Part shown: positions 34,771 through 46,600 of the stretch, one piece after another
Layout of the letters: each line of letters opens with the position of its first letter
How positions within the stretch are numbered: the first letter of the stretch is position 1
Assembly: GCA_964058845.1 (NCBI GenBank)
Contig: CAXKVR010000050.1
Span: 1-64,000, forward strand
Length of the DNA stretch: 64,000 nucleotides
Direction: 5' to 3'
DNA from: Carex sylvatica
Taxonomy: Eukaryota; Streptophyta; Magnoliopsida; Poales; Cyperaceae
Notes under the pieces: generated by a model
The model's input: the letters and a program-made list of their open reading frames with translations, nothing else
What the model was told of the DNA's origin: nothing
Databases searched by the model: none
Program-made: the position numbers and the translations under genes

Positions 34771-35878
34771 TTTTAAAAACTGTTTTTGAATTGTAAAACC
34801 GCAAAAAAAATTTGTGGGTTTAGGTTTCTTTTTAAAAAAAAAAAACTATTTTTGAATTGTAAAACCGCAAAAACTATTTTTGGCCTTAAAACCGCAAATT
34901 TTTTTTGCAGTTTGGGTAGTTTTCAAAATCTGGTGCCAAACTGGTTATTTTTTAAAATTTCAATTTTTTTTGGATATTAACAAAAAAATCGGTATCATAT
35001 GTGTGTGTATATCAAATTTGATATCTGCTAGTAAATCAACAAATTTGGACTGATACAAGGATCAAACTGCAAAAGTGATTACACCAGCATGTAGATCATT
35101 CAAAAATACACAGAATTAATACAAATTTCAATTTATTTGAATTTTTCTACAGTTAGTAGCAGTTTTTCGAATAAATCAAATTATATAGTATTTCATCTAT
35201 TTTTAAAGAAATATATTAAATATTTCTAATACATTAATACAAAAAATAAATAAATTATAAAAACTGAAAAAAAAAGAATCCAAAAAAAAAAAATTCCTAA
35301 AAAAAAAAATCCTAAAACCAGAAAAAATTATTCTGGCTTTGGAACTCAAAATCGAAAATTCATTACCGGAAATATTTTTTCCAGTTTTAATATCCATTTA
35401 CTGGAAAAAAAATTTCCAGAAATTTTTTTTCCGATTTGGGTAGTTTTCGAAATAAACACACGGTTTGGTCAGTTTTTTAAATTTATATTTTTTTTGGATA
35501 TAAATAAAAAAATCGGCATTTTTCCTATAGAGAATTTTTATCACTTCTAAAGTATAAAATTAAGATGCAGTCGAGTAAAGCTTATCAAAAGACAGGAAGA
35601 ACGAGATGATTAATTAGGAAGGAAATAACAAAATATTCTGTTATACTTGTCTTTTTACCATTTGAAACTAATTAAGGATATAATGGTTATTTTCCTAAGT
35701 AAATAGTATTAATTACTTTATTAATTAATTAAATTCATTGAATTGTGAAAAGAAAAGAAGATTCCACAAATAAGTCATTAGAGAATGATATGACATCAGA
35801 GAATTTCGACCACATTTTTTTTCTATGGGGAATTTCCATGACTTTGAATATATAAAAGATGTGGTATATATGGTAAAG

Positions 35879-35940
35879 GAATTCGTATCCACTGCATTAA
35901 CTCAAATTTTGAGTTAAGATTTGGAACGTTCGATTGAGAT
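35879..35940 (+). repeat. Single end of a GAATTCGTATCC-family MITE
   Basis: GAATTCGTATCCACTGCATT is followed by AACTCAAATTTTGAGTTAAG, as in the full elements at 11391 and 17665. No matching opposite end was found, so it may be a truncated copy. Confidence 0.5.
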
Positions 35941-36784
35941 TCGCATTAATATTAAAGAACTCTATGTATTATAGGTGTGAATCAAATTGGTCTGAATTTT
36001 AATCGTACCAATCAGAATGTGATTAGAAAGGCAACAACATGATTTTCTTTTATTCTTTTTTCTACCATTGAGGCAAATTAAAAATATCATGGTCAAGAAT
36101 TAACTTTTGTTAAAGACACATATCTTCTTATGTGAAAGGTTATGAATTCAAATTTGTTTCAAATAAGAGAGAATATATGGTCATTTTTCTTAGAAAATAA
36201 TATTAATTAATGATTAAAATTCATTAAATTGTGAAATGGAGACATGGACAATTAATAAACTAGTCGTTAAAACCAAAATTAGTATTGATTAGTCAAATGA
36301 TAAAACCTCTAAATTCCTTTTTATTAATAAAAAAAATTCACAGTAAATAGAGTCTTCAAATTAAGTTCGCAGGTGACACTTAAATTTACAATTATTTGTA
36401 GTCCTTGTGAATTTAAAAAATTGCCAAAAAAAAAAAAAAATGGTTATACTTTTGATAATATGTCTATCTTCTTTACCAAAGTCCGTACTTCTTATGTAAA
36501 TAATTTTATTTTATTTTAATTGTTGCTTGTCCAAGTATAAAGTGCGCTACTCCAGAAGTCTTTTGGTGTGAACAAATGCATACCTTGTGATGCCATGTAC
36601 AACTCAAATTTAACTATTTTAGACATTTTGAACCATCTACTTCTGTATTTATGAATTGCTTCTAAAATAGACATTTTTTGTAATAACCTATTAGATAATA
36701 GAGAAAATCAAACAATAATAAGAATTATGTACGTTCCTTTTCATTTTTTTTTAAAAATAAAGTAGGTAATAATTTAAGATATAA

Positions 36785-37287
36785 CACATATTTGATTCAT
36801 TTAAATAAACATGTTTTAGGTGAATACTTATTTTGATTGAAATTAATCTAAATATTTCATATATGATATTATTTTATTATTGGCCTTGATTTTTAGAAAC
36901 AATATTAAAAGATAATATTAAATTGCATAATAACATAATATATGACTATATTAAAATAAATAGTGAATTTAATTTTATATTTCTTATGTCAACTAAATAT
37001 ATTCAAACAAAAGAGAACCAAAATACATATTTAACGAAAGTTAAAATCATTGATGTACATCCAAAGAGATGCATGAGATAATTTTTTATTGTTGTTCTTC
37101 CAAATTAGATGAAGATCTCATATACACAGTAACTAAAAATGGCCCTTGTACTAGAAGATTGTACAATCACCGGGAACCAAAATGGCATTTGAAAGAAATC
37201 TATATAGAGGGCAAAATTGTCCATAAAATTTGAATATTTCAAATTGTTGTATTAAAATAAAAAATTATTGTGCTAATATCAGCACCC
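36785..37287 (+). repeat. 500-bp direct repeat, copy 2
   Basis: This is the partner of 33448-33946. Its 3' end (ATATCAGCACCC) abuts the point where homology with IAN intron 3 resumes (CCTTGTCC). The right border of the replacement segment therefore coincides with the end of this repeat. Confidence 0.85.
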
Positions 37288-38414
37288 TTGTCCTTTCCTT
37301 CTTCATGATTAAGCAAAAAAGGAGGAAGGTTTGACATAAGGCAGGGATTTTTTATTTGACTCAATAGAGGTGGAATTAATTTATAGATAATATTTTGTAA
37401 TTTACATAGTAGATACGTACTATTCTATTTGAATTATATCTTGCTTTACTGAAGCTATTTGCTTTGCAATTGTAGCAAGGGGCGCTTGAATTGCATGACA
37501 AGGAGAAGGTTAATTATAATCTGAAGAGTTATTCAGTAGAACAAATTGATGCACACAAGGAGGAGATTTACAAATCACATGAAGAGCAGCTTGCTCGCAT
37601 CACTGAAATGGTAACTATTTAACAATTTGCAAGGGCCTAAATTAATGCGTATGATGTATTTTCCGAATCATTATCTTCCACTTAGCATCAGTTTGGAAGT
37701 GCCAGAACGTATATGAACTATTTTTCAAATATAGTTGGTTTACTTATGTTTCTATCCAATTAGACAGCCAGTAACATTTAAATTTTTATATTGTAAGGGG
37801 AAATAAGGACATGTCAAGTGAATAATAGGAATGGCAAACTTTTTAATGAGGTTCTCATGTTTTTTAATCATAATACCGCTGATAGAAAGAAGAGCTTGGA
37901 ACTTTGCTCTAGGACTTGATTGCATATTAAAAGTTTATAGAGGGCTTATAGAAAGCCTTTAAAAGTTCACAAGTAAATATGTGACTTTCTGCAACAATGA
38001 ATAATTAATGTCGGTCTTAGTTCAAACTGTTGTATCATCAAACTATGGTCTTAATAGGTGGAGCAAAAGCTCAACAGAACAATAGAAAGGCTGGAGAAGG
38101 AGCAGACTGCACGGTTGAAGGCACAGAAGACCCAAGAGAATGCACGGTGCAAGTCTGACAGTGAGATTCGCAAGCTCAAGAAAAGTCTTGACAAGGCCAA
38201 GAAAGAAAATGAAAAATTCAAAAGGCAGCTTGCTCAAAGTCAAAAGGACGGGTGTGTCATTTTATAAATAAGTATTGTATAACATTTAGTTGGTTTGTTA
38301 ATTGGATGAAATCATCTATATATCTCGATATGATCTCATGTTGGTTGGTGAGAATGTACTTCTCCAGTGGTACTTGTATTGTTGCTTGGTGTGTGTTTGG
38401 ATATTTCTCTTATA

Positions 38415-38639
38415 TGTTATTAGATGATAACAGCCAAGCTACTGTTATAACCGAATCAGTTGATAGTTAGTTGTTGACTAGGTAGTTAGAACCATAGTTA
38501 ATATGTAATCATGATTGTTAATACTGTGGTTAGCAAAGAAACAGAAGCCACTGCGTTGGCTGAGTGATACATTGTACAATTACAAAAGTATGAAATAAAA
38601 AGAGAATCATTTCTTCTATCTTGCTCAGTTCTTTATATA
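38415..38639 (+). repeat. 5' LTR of Ty1/Copia element
   Basis: It matches 42845-43088 (TATTAGATGATAA... to CTCAGTTCTTTATATA). The 5' copy lacks the ATATAAACAA stretch present in the 3' copy (about 42988) and a short TCTTGTCTTCTA duplication. The primer-binding-like GTATCAGAGCC follows at 38640, resembling the initiator-methionine tRNA site. The exact first base is uncertain. Confidence 0.85.
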
Positions 38640-38811
38640 GTATCAGAGCCTCAAAATGGCTACTGAACATCCCCCAAATTCCTCAATTCCCCAAACTCAA
38701 AATTAGATTGAATCGGTAATTACACTCAATTTACCAATTTCTACCAAACTTTCTCACACAAATTTCCAAACCTGAAAATCTCAGATCTTACCAATCATCA
38801 AAGGATACAAT

Positions 38812-39619
38812 TTGGGGAAGTATATTGATGCAGCTCAAGTCGACAATGGTGATTTCTCGGAGCGACAGGATCAACTGATCTTAGCATGGATACGTTCATC
38901 ACTGACAGAACCGATCCAGGCTCAGGTTGTTTCTTTCAATACTACAGCCGATCTATGGTTGAATCTGACACAGATTTTCTCAGCGACTTCTCGTGCTCAT
39001 CTCACGGATCTGCGCCGTCAGCTTCAGACGACTTCAAAGGGGGAGCATCCACTTGTTCTGAATACCTTCAGAGAATGAGGCAGATCTCCGACGAACTGGC
39101 TTTTATTGGGTCACTCTAACGACGACTTAGTCTCCTCGGTGCTAAATGATTTAGGCACAGAACTCAACCCGTTCGTGATAGCAGTCACCACCGCCAGTCA
39201 GCACTCGCCGCTCTCTTTCTCTGACCTCCATGGACTACTGCTCTCATAAGCATCTGCTGCAAGGCCAATCCAATGGCGCCGCTCTTCCTTCTCTCGATTC
39301 CCCTGTCGCATTTGCTGTTCGATATAGTAATCAAAACTACAGACCTAACTGTGGACCCGTTAACGCTCCTACCCATTACCCCTCTTATCAACAGTGCCCC
39401 CAATTTGAAGCCCAGCCCAGGACTCTTCAACACAACACTCAGCCTTATTTTGGGCCTCAGACTCAGCAGCGCCCTCAAAATGCTAATTTCAACTCCCAAC
39501 AGCGATCTTCCTTCTCTGGCCTGAAACCTCAATGTCAGATATGCATGAAAATTGGCCATACTGCTGAAATTTGTTATTTCAGGTTTTCAGCTAAGAGGAA
39601 GGATTCAAGCTCAGCATAG
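38812..39619 (+). pseudogene. Copia Gag region with zinc knuckle, frameshifted
   Basis: A UBN2-type Gag segment (LILAWIRSSLTEPIQAQVV, then TADLWLNL) shifts frame near 39070 and again near 39115. A CCHC knuckle CQICMKIGHTAEIC lies at 39533-39574. The in-frame start is not evident. Gag would form the virus-like particle in an active element. Confidence 0.85.
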
Positions 39620-39685
39620 AACCCCTCCACATACCATGCTTATCTCACTCAACCTTCCAAAAATCAAGATGACAAAACCGAATAG

Positions 39686-40463
39686 GTGTTAGATTCAGGC
39701 GCGACCAACCATGTCACTAGTGACATCAACAATCTCCACTCTTTCTATGCCTATGAGGGACCCGATAATCTTCAAATTGGTAATGGTGAGGGTCTTCATA
39801 TCTCAAACATCGGTTTCTCTTCCTTCAAAGCCTCTAATAACACAATTCACCTTCACAACATTTTACATGTTCCTACATTCTTCAAAAATCTCATTAGTCT
39901 TTCACAATTACTTGTTGATAACCCTCATTTGATTATTGAATTCACTTCTTGCTTTTGTGATTTGAAGGACCCCCTCATGAGGACTACTCTTCAAGTGAAA
40001 TGTACTAATGTCTCTTCTTCATCCCTTTAAAGCACTTCTCTTCTTCTTCTCCACAAACCTTTATTAGAATTCGTACTTCGGTCGATCAATGGCATGCACG
40101 ACTTGGCCATCCATCTAATTTTACTACTTTGCATTTGCTTCACTAGATTTTTTTGCCATGTAGCTCTAATAAATTGTCTCCATGTAATAATTGTTTTGTG
40201 GCAAAATCTCATAAATTGCCATTTTTTTCTTCCATGTCTACTACTACTTCTCCTTTAGAGCTTATTCATTTCGATGTTTGGGGACCATCACCTATTACTT
40301 CTTTTAATGGATTTCGGTACTATGTGACATTTATTGATGATTTTTTCCGTTTTACTTGGGTATATTTTATGCGCAAAAAGAGCGAAGTGACTCATATTTT
40401 TTCTTGTTTCAAAGCACAAATTGAGAATCTTTTAGACACCTCAATTAAAGTTTTTGCAAACTG
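39686..40463 (+). pseudogene. Copia protease and integrase N-terminal region, interrupted
   Basis: The protease motif LDSGATNHVTSD is at about 39689-39724. A GAG-pre-integrase segment (WHARLGHPSN) is near 40090. Integrase begins with CNNCFVAKSHKLPF and DVWGPSPITSFNGFRYYVTF. Stops occur at about 40028 and 40144, and the frame is lost near 40460 just before the second catalytic Asp. Confidence 0.85.
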
Positions 40464-40913
40464 ATGGAGGAACGAAGTTTAACCAATTCACACTCGCTTC
40501 TCACAAATCATCCACCAAACATCATGCCCCTACATCCCGAGCAAAATGGTGTTTCCGAACGCAAGCACTGCCACATAATCGAGCTCTCTATCGCATCTAT
40601 GTCTCATGCCTCGATTCCAAGTGAATATTGGGATGAAGTGTTTGCAAGCGTTGTGTATCTCATAAACCGACTCCCTTCTCATTCTTCGGCAATTCCTTTC
40701 ACCACTCTATTCAACAAGGAGATCGAGTATACAACTCTTCGAGTCTTAGGATGTCTTTGCTTTCCCTATACTCGACCGTACAATGATCATAAGCTCCAAC
40801 CCCGTGCCTTACCGTGTGTTTTTCTTGGATATGCTTCTCATCAAAAGGGCTATCGATGCTTACATATTCCTACCAAAAAAGATTTTTATTTCACGGCATG
40901 TACAGTTTGTTGA
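40464..40913 (+). pseudogene. Copia integrase C-terminal region
   Basis: It includes EQNGVSERKHCHIIELSIAS (with the catalytic Glu), YWDEVFASVVYLINRLP and a GYASHQKGYRCLHIP segment typical of the end of Copia integrase. It is shifted relative to the upstream frame and closes with a stop at 40911-40913. Confidence 0.85.
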
Positions 40914-41352
40914 GAACCAATTCCCTTTTTCTTCTATGTCAGAAAATAGAGACTCTCAGATCACTCCTCAAAGCAACTATGAATTTTTGCTGGGCTTAAT
41001 TCCCTCTCCTAGCACTACTTCGGCTGCACCAAGCCCAAACCGAATAGCCATAATATCATCTCCAATTGAAGTCCAGTCACCAGCCAGTAACCATGCAGCC
41101 CAGTCTTCTTAACTTTCTGTGGCCCAAATAATAACTTATGCTATTCCTCAAGCCCAATCCGCAGCAGCCACTGTTATTAATTCTGAGATTGAGCCGAATA
41201 CTCCTTTCCCTGCTTCCCAGACAGAGACCTCTTTTCAACCAAATATTTCTCTCTCTACTCACCCTATGTTCACACGCACTCGCGATCAAAAACGAAAACC
41301 TCATACTTATCCTAATCATGTCGCTTTCACCATGTCTATTGACGCTGAACCC

Positions 41353-42336
41353 CGCTCATTTTCCCAAGCTCAACACGATCCTAATTGGCAAAAGGCAATG
41401 CAACTTGAGATCGATGCGCTCAATAAAAATCAAACTTGGACATTGGTACCCTCTCCTTCGAACAAAAAGACAATTAGATGTAAATGAGTTTATAAAATTA
41501 AACGCAAAGCCGATGGGTTCAACCAAGCTGAATGGGTTGACTATTTCGAAACTTTTAGTCCCCTAGTCTGCCCCACTACTGTTCGCCTCGTACTATCTAT
41601 TGCGATTACCTCTCATTGGTCAATTCGTCAATTAGATGTGCAAAATGTTTTCCTTCATTGCGATCTTACCGAGCAAGTCTACATGACTCAACCTCCTGGG
41701 TTTCTTGATTCTCAATATCCCGATCATGTTTGTCTATTATCCAAAGCTCTATATAGTCTCAAACAATCATCTCGGACTTGGTTTCAAAAGTTAAAAATGG
41801 TACTTCTTAAATTTGGCTTTCATGGTTCTCAACACGACCCTTCTCTCTTCTTTTCTACTTCTCATGGTCATGTCACGATTATCCTCGTTTATGTTGATGA
41901 CATTATTATTACGGGCAACAACAACGACTACATCCAATCTTGCATTTCCCTTCTAGCTATCGAGTTTGCCATCAAGGATTTGGGTGATTTATATTTTTTC
42001 TTAGGAATTGAGGTGTACCGATCTACTACTGGAATGCATTTATCTCAAACCAAATACCTTAAGGAATTGTTGACCCGTACCAATTTGACCAAAGCCAAGC
42101 CAGCCAATTCCCCTATGGCCACTGGATGCTCCTTATCTCTCCATGATTTACCGACTTTTGAAGATGCTCACCTTTATCGAAGCATAGTCGGTGCGCTCCA
42201 ATATGCGACACTAACCCGACCCGATATATCTTTTGCCGTTAACAAAGTTAGCCAATTCATGCACAACCCCGCTCTCTCTCATTGGATAGCCATCAAGCGC
42301 ATACTTCGGTACTTAGCACTCTCCACCACGGATTAG
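41353..42336 (+). pseudogene. Copia reverse transcriptase, interrupted
   Basis: The domain starts near WQKAMQLEIDALNKNQTWTL and is cut by TGA at about 41485. It continues with QLDVQNVFLHCDLTEQVYM, LYSLKQSSRTWF and the catalytic YVDDIIITG. The carboxy part ends RPDISFAVNKVSQFMHNP. The RLDVNNAFLHG-type motif carries substitutions. The frame stops at 42334. Confidence 0.88.
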
Positions 42337-42359
42337 TTCTCGCTTTCGCTTCTCCTCTC

Positions 42360-42850
42360 TCTCCATGCATATAGCGATGCAGATTGGGCGGGGTTCTCTT
42401 GATGATCGGCGTTCCACTACGGGTTTTTGTATATTTTTGGGTCATAATCTCATCTCTTAGAGCGCTAAGAAACAAGCCACCGTCTCCTGTTCAAACACGG
42501 AAGCCGAATACCGTAGTCTCGCTATCACATGTGCCGAATTACTTTGGTTACGATATCTTCTTCATGAGCTCCATATTCCTCTCACTACCCCTTCTACTTT
42601 GCGGTGTGACGATATTGAAGCAACATTTCTTGCCTCCAATTCCATGTTTCACGCACGTACGAAGCATGTGGAGATAGATTATCATTCCGTTCGCGAACGA
42701 ATTGCCTCCAAAGAACTTATCGTGCAATTCATTTGCTCTAATGACCAATTAGCCGATGTATTGACCAAGCCTTTGCCCATGCCGTGCTTCGCATTTCTAC
42801 AACGCAAACTCACAGTGATTTCCATCACTTCGCTTGAGAGGGGCTATTAG
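42360..42850 (+). pseudogene. Copia RNase H, frameshifted
   Basis: YSDADWAG (about 42370), a GFCIFLGHNLIS segment with a stop, TEAEYRSL, and the final HVEIDYHSVRERIASKELIV and QLADVLTKPLP motifs are spread over more than one frame. The domain ends directly before the polypurine tract and 3' LTR. Confidence 0.85.
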
Positions 42851-43088
42851 ATGATAATAGCCAAGCCACTGTTATAACCGAATAAGTTGATAGTTACTTG
42901 TTGACTAGGTAGTTAGAACCATAGTTAACATGTAATCATGATTGTTAATACTGTGGTTAGCAAAGAAACAGAAGCCACTGCGTTAGCTATATAAACAAGA
43001 GTGATACATTGTACAATTACAAAAGTATGAAATAAAAAAAGAATCATTTCTTCTATCTTGTCTTCTATCTTGCTCAGTTCTTTATATA
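42845..43088 (+). repeat. 3' LTR of Ty1/Copia element
   Basis: It is the partner of 38415-38639. It retains a TATA-like CTATATAAAC at about 42987 that is deleted from the 5' copy, and carries a small TCTTCTATCTTG duplication near 43055. The two LTRs also differ by several substitutions, so the insertion is not very recent. Confidence 0.85.
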
Positions 43089-43240
43089 TCGGTTATGTTT
43101 AACGTGAATGGAAATGATATATCTGATGATATTGGTTTTGACTTTTTGAGTATATATATTTAATTGGTTATGTGTGCTTATTGTTACTTTAACAAAAGTC
43201 TTGTCAGAATTTGAAGGATGCATCAACTTACTGGACCTAT

Positions 43241-43250
43241 CTAGATAAAA
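43241..43250 (+). other. Empty MULE target site in the second IAN copy
   Basis: GGACCTATCTAGATAAAAGG here corresponds to GACCTATGTAGATAAAT on the left of the MULE at 21666 and GTAGATAAATTG on its right. Only one copy of the 10-bp site is present, so this paralogous flank never carried the element. Confidence 0.8.
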
Positions 43251-43646
43251 GGTGTTGTTTGAGGCCTGATTATCAATCGTCATACCATGGTTGATTATTT
43301 TACATTACCAAATAAATCGTGCTTGTGTTCAACTTGTTTCTGTTTGTTCTGAAATGCTACAACAAATATTATAACCAGCTTTTAAAAAAAATAAAATATT
43401 ATAACTAGTTGTCTTGTTAGGCAATATATATTGTTCTTAGATTAATAGCCAGTCAAATGATGACAAGTTACCATAAGAAAAGTCTAAAAGTTACTTCTAT
43501 TCTATCAACACCATGATTTTTATCAAATTAGCATCATACTTCCACTTTCTTGCTTTACAAGGTCAATATTAGATAGATTTTCTAAAAAAATAAAAAAGAA
43601 GAAAAGGAAAACCTTAATCTATATCCATACATCCATATCCACCATT

Positions 43647-46600
43647 TCAAACAAGTACGCCATCTCTATTGACATTCTCCTTGGTAAAAAAGGCGTCCTC
43701 TTTCTCACTAATTGCTTCGTCATGAGAATACCATTTAGACCAAAAGAGATAATTAAAGAAATTAAGGAGACTAAGCACAGCCAATAGCCAATAGAAAAGA
43801 TCCAGCCTATCCTTGTCAAGGCTGTTGTTACTTAACCAACCACTCTTAGATGAGGTTGATGTGATTTTGTTTATGAGAGACACTAGCACAGAGCTCAGAA
43901 AAAACCCGAAAGAGTATGAACAATATGTCATGGCCGTCAGAAATGATTGCATTCCTGCATTATAACAACCAAATAAGTTAGTTAATTATATGAGATGTGA
44001 AATTATTTCCTTGGTACCAGTTCTGAATTGTATACCAATGGTATGTCCAATATGCCCGGTTTACTGGTACAAGAAAAACAAAACAGTACCTTCAAGAGAT
44101 TGCTTGTAGAAAAACTCAATCAACCCCACAGCAGTGAACATTTCAGACAATCCAAAGATCAGAAATTGCGGTGCAATCCAAAATATTGAAATTATTTTCC
44201 CTTCACTGACTGCCTCATTTCTCCTCTTCCTCTCCACACATGCAGCCGCAACCATTGAAAAAGTCACGAGAAACAATCCGACGCCAATCCGGGTTAGTGG
44301 GTCGATGCCTGATTCCTTCCTAGTGAACCTCCTCATGAACGGCACGAACCATACTTCGTATATCGGTACTAGCACGATGAGCATGATGTAAGGGATGGAT
44401 TGCAAAGAGGCGGGTGGGACCTGAAATGAGTGGCTGAGATTTGTGTTCATGGAGCTGCCTTGTTGAACAGAGAAGGTCTGGAGCTGTGCTAAAATGGTAT
44501 TAAAAATAATAGTGCATGCAAAGATTGGAATGAGAGAGAGCAGGGTTTTGGTTTGTTCCACTTGTGCCACAGTGCAGAGTCTCCATGAGCTTTCTTTTGG
44601 GCTATTTTGGGCCTTGATGCATGCCTTGTCTAGAAACCTGAAATTTGCATAAGATGAGTAAATAATACAACTAATCCAATAAAACATAGAAAAACAAAAT
44701 AATTCCATGTACCATGCCCCCTCCCAATGCACCACTTGTCTTTTTTTTCCCTTCTATTTGTAATGCACTTTGCACAAGACATATTACTTTTTCATATACG
44801 GGGTACAATAATTGTACGATGTTTGTGCTTTAACTGAAAAAAATTTGGAGTGGATAAGAGAAAACTGGAAAAGTTACCTGAATTTGTTACTGTGCCTTGT
44901 GGTACCAGTTGATACTACATTGCTTGTTACTCTGTTTGTTGTACTTTGGAGCACTTCAGAATTTGAGGGGCAGATTTTTTGCTTCCGCTTCATAAAAGCA
45001 GCTACAAATACCTACATTTATTTTTATTTTTTACCCTTTGTGAGATTAAATATAAGGCAGATTAAAATTAATTAATTGTGTTATCAGTCCTACCTGGTAA
45101 TTCTATATCCTTATTAATGATCTCAAAGGCAATTAAACAAAACATAACTCTTCATATAGAGGTGCAGCACATTATCTGGTATCAGTGGTGATCTCTTCAT
45201 TGAAAATTGAAATAAAAAATTAACTCGCAATCACTATGTAATACTCTATTGATCAAGATCAGAAAGAAATACAGTTAATTGCTGACATGTGTATATTTGT
45301 ATTTGTGGAAGGAGAGATAACTGACAATGGTGCATAAATGGAAATGAATTAACTGATTAACACAACAAATCTATTTCTGGCATTTGAAAGTTTATTTTTG
45401 AGTGCTGCTTTCCATTTGAGTTATATTCTGTAATTTTCTCTGTGTTTCAATAATAAGGTAAAACTAGGCTGAGCTTCAACTAGAATTTTTATGTTTATAT
45501 GCACTGATTATGTGCATCATTACCCAAAATGCCCTTCAAGTTCAAAATAACATGCACTTAATTTAGAAAATAATTAGGTCCCCACCCACCTGGGAATCAA
45601 TAACTTACCAAGGATCTGATTGCACAAAACAATAATTAAAAATGATAGATGCCAACACACCAAACACTTGTATAGATTTGTATTATTTTAACATCTAACT
45701 TGTACAGAGATTTGGTATGAAGCATTGACTACTGCACATACTGACAAAAATGAGGCCTTTTGTTAGTGTTTCCACCAATATAAACATAATAAACTTTTTA
45801 TAAACAAACAGCCCATATTTCAACAAAGCACCAATGATCTATATTGGACTGAGAACCGACACAAATATAATAGATAGATAATGGTCTCCATCAAAATTAC
45901 CAAAGTAATTATTGTAATAACAAATATTACTATTGTTTGGCTCTTTGACTATATTCTCCTCTTTATTCTGTAAGTTATTTGAACTCAATGATACTTGAAT
46001 AAAATTTTACCCTTCCCCCCTTTCCTAGGAGCCCTATAGTATAGTACATGAAATTCATTGTAAGCAATTTTCCATTTTACTAATTTTTAAAAGCCATGAA
46101 CAAAAGTGACAAATTTTTCTCGGTAAATTAAAAAAAAAATCCTTTTGGTTGATAATTATTAAAGCTTTTGTTGACTTATGTAGATACCTTTTTTACCAAA
46201 AAAGATAAATATGGCATAAAGGATCTTTCTAAAGTTTACCCAATATGATTCAACTTAAGTGGAATCTCAACCAATTATCCATTATTTTTTACAATACAAG
46301 TAGGAAAAAAAATCACCATGCAGATAATATATATGCCAAACATCTCACCTAACAAAACCATTTTAACAAGGAAAGCATCTGCCTAGTATTCCAAGATCTT
46401 GTTGCAAAATATATAATATAAATTATTATTTTCTTTGTATATAAGAAAATTAATTAAAGCATAATTTTGGTAGATAGAAGGCCATATTAGCTAATTTTCA
46501 CTTTTCATAAAATAAACAAAAAAAAATACAGATATATTTGGGTCTAGCTAGGACATCTGCACTATTATTTGATTAATCTTATCCTAGGAGGAAAAGTTGC

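Larger units (their letters stand above)
33070..37287. other. 4.2-kb AT-rich segment replacing IAN exons 2-3
   Basis: This block has no counterpart in the intact IAN gene, where the matching interval is about 2 kb (about 18434-20405). It contains a pair of 500-bp direct repeats, a 760-bp inverted repeat, a third partial copy of one inverted-repeat arm (about 35155-35280), a GAATTCGTATCC MITE end at 35879 and many A/T homopolymers. No coding capacity was recognised. It probably arose from one or more nested insertions coupled with a deletion. Confidence 0.7.
32973..38267 (+). pseudogene. Second IAN/AIG1 GTPase copy, truncated and lacking exons 2-3
   Basis: Homology to the intact gene begins near 32457 (promoter/leader). 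Exon 1 starts MGGSSVMEGEWELASTNDA but breaks inside the P-loop after GKLGYGK (about 33069), continuing into unrelated sequence with a stop. Exons 2 and 3, which hold the G3 and G4 motifs, are absent. Homology resumes in intron 3 at about 37287. Exon 4 (37476-37610) and exon 5 (38058-38267) keep open frames and splice sites, and the C-terminus DGCVIL is still a CaaX-type box. Exon 5 has lost one codon net relative to the intact gene. Without a complete G domain this copy cannot act as a GTPase. A short coiled-coil product would be possible only if transcription started internally. Confidence 0.9.
38415..43088 (+). mobile_element. Degenerate Ty1/Copia LTR retrotransposon in the 3' flank of the second IAN copy
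   Basis: The internal order is Gag, zinc knuckle, protease, integrase, reverse transcriptase, RNase H, the Copia order, between two LTRs of about 225-244 bases. A polypurine GAGAGGGGC lies just before the 3' LTR. It split the sequence that reads continuously in the intact gene's flank (TTATATTATATCGGTTATC near 21500). TTATA or TATAT at both borders is a candidate 5-bp target duplication but is ambiguous because of the TA-rich junction. Several frameshifts and stops make it non-autonomous. Confidence 0.9.

Noticed and set aside
33448..37287. Interpretation of the 500-bp direct repeats as LTRs of a complete retrotransposon
   Set aside because: There are no TG/CA ends, no primer-binding or polypurine site, and no coding domains. 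The left repeat is about 380 bases from the IAN breakpoint.
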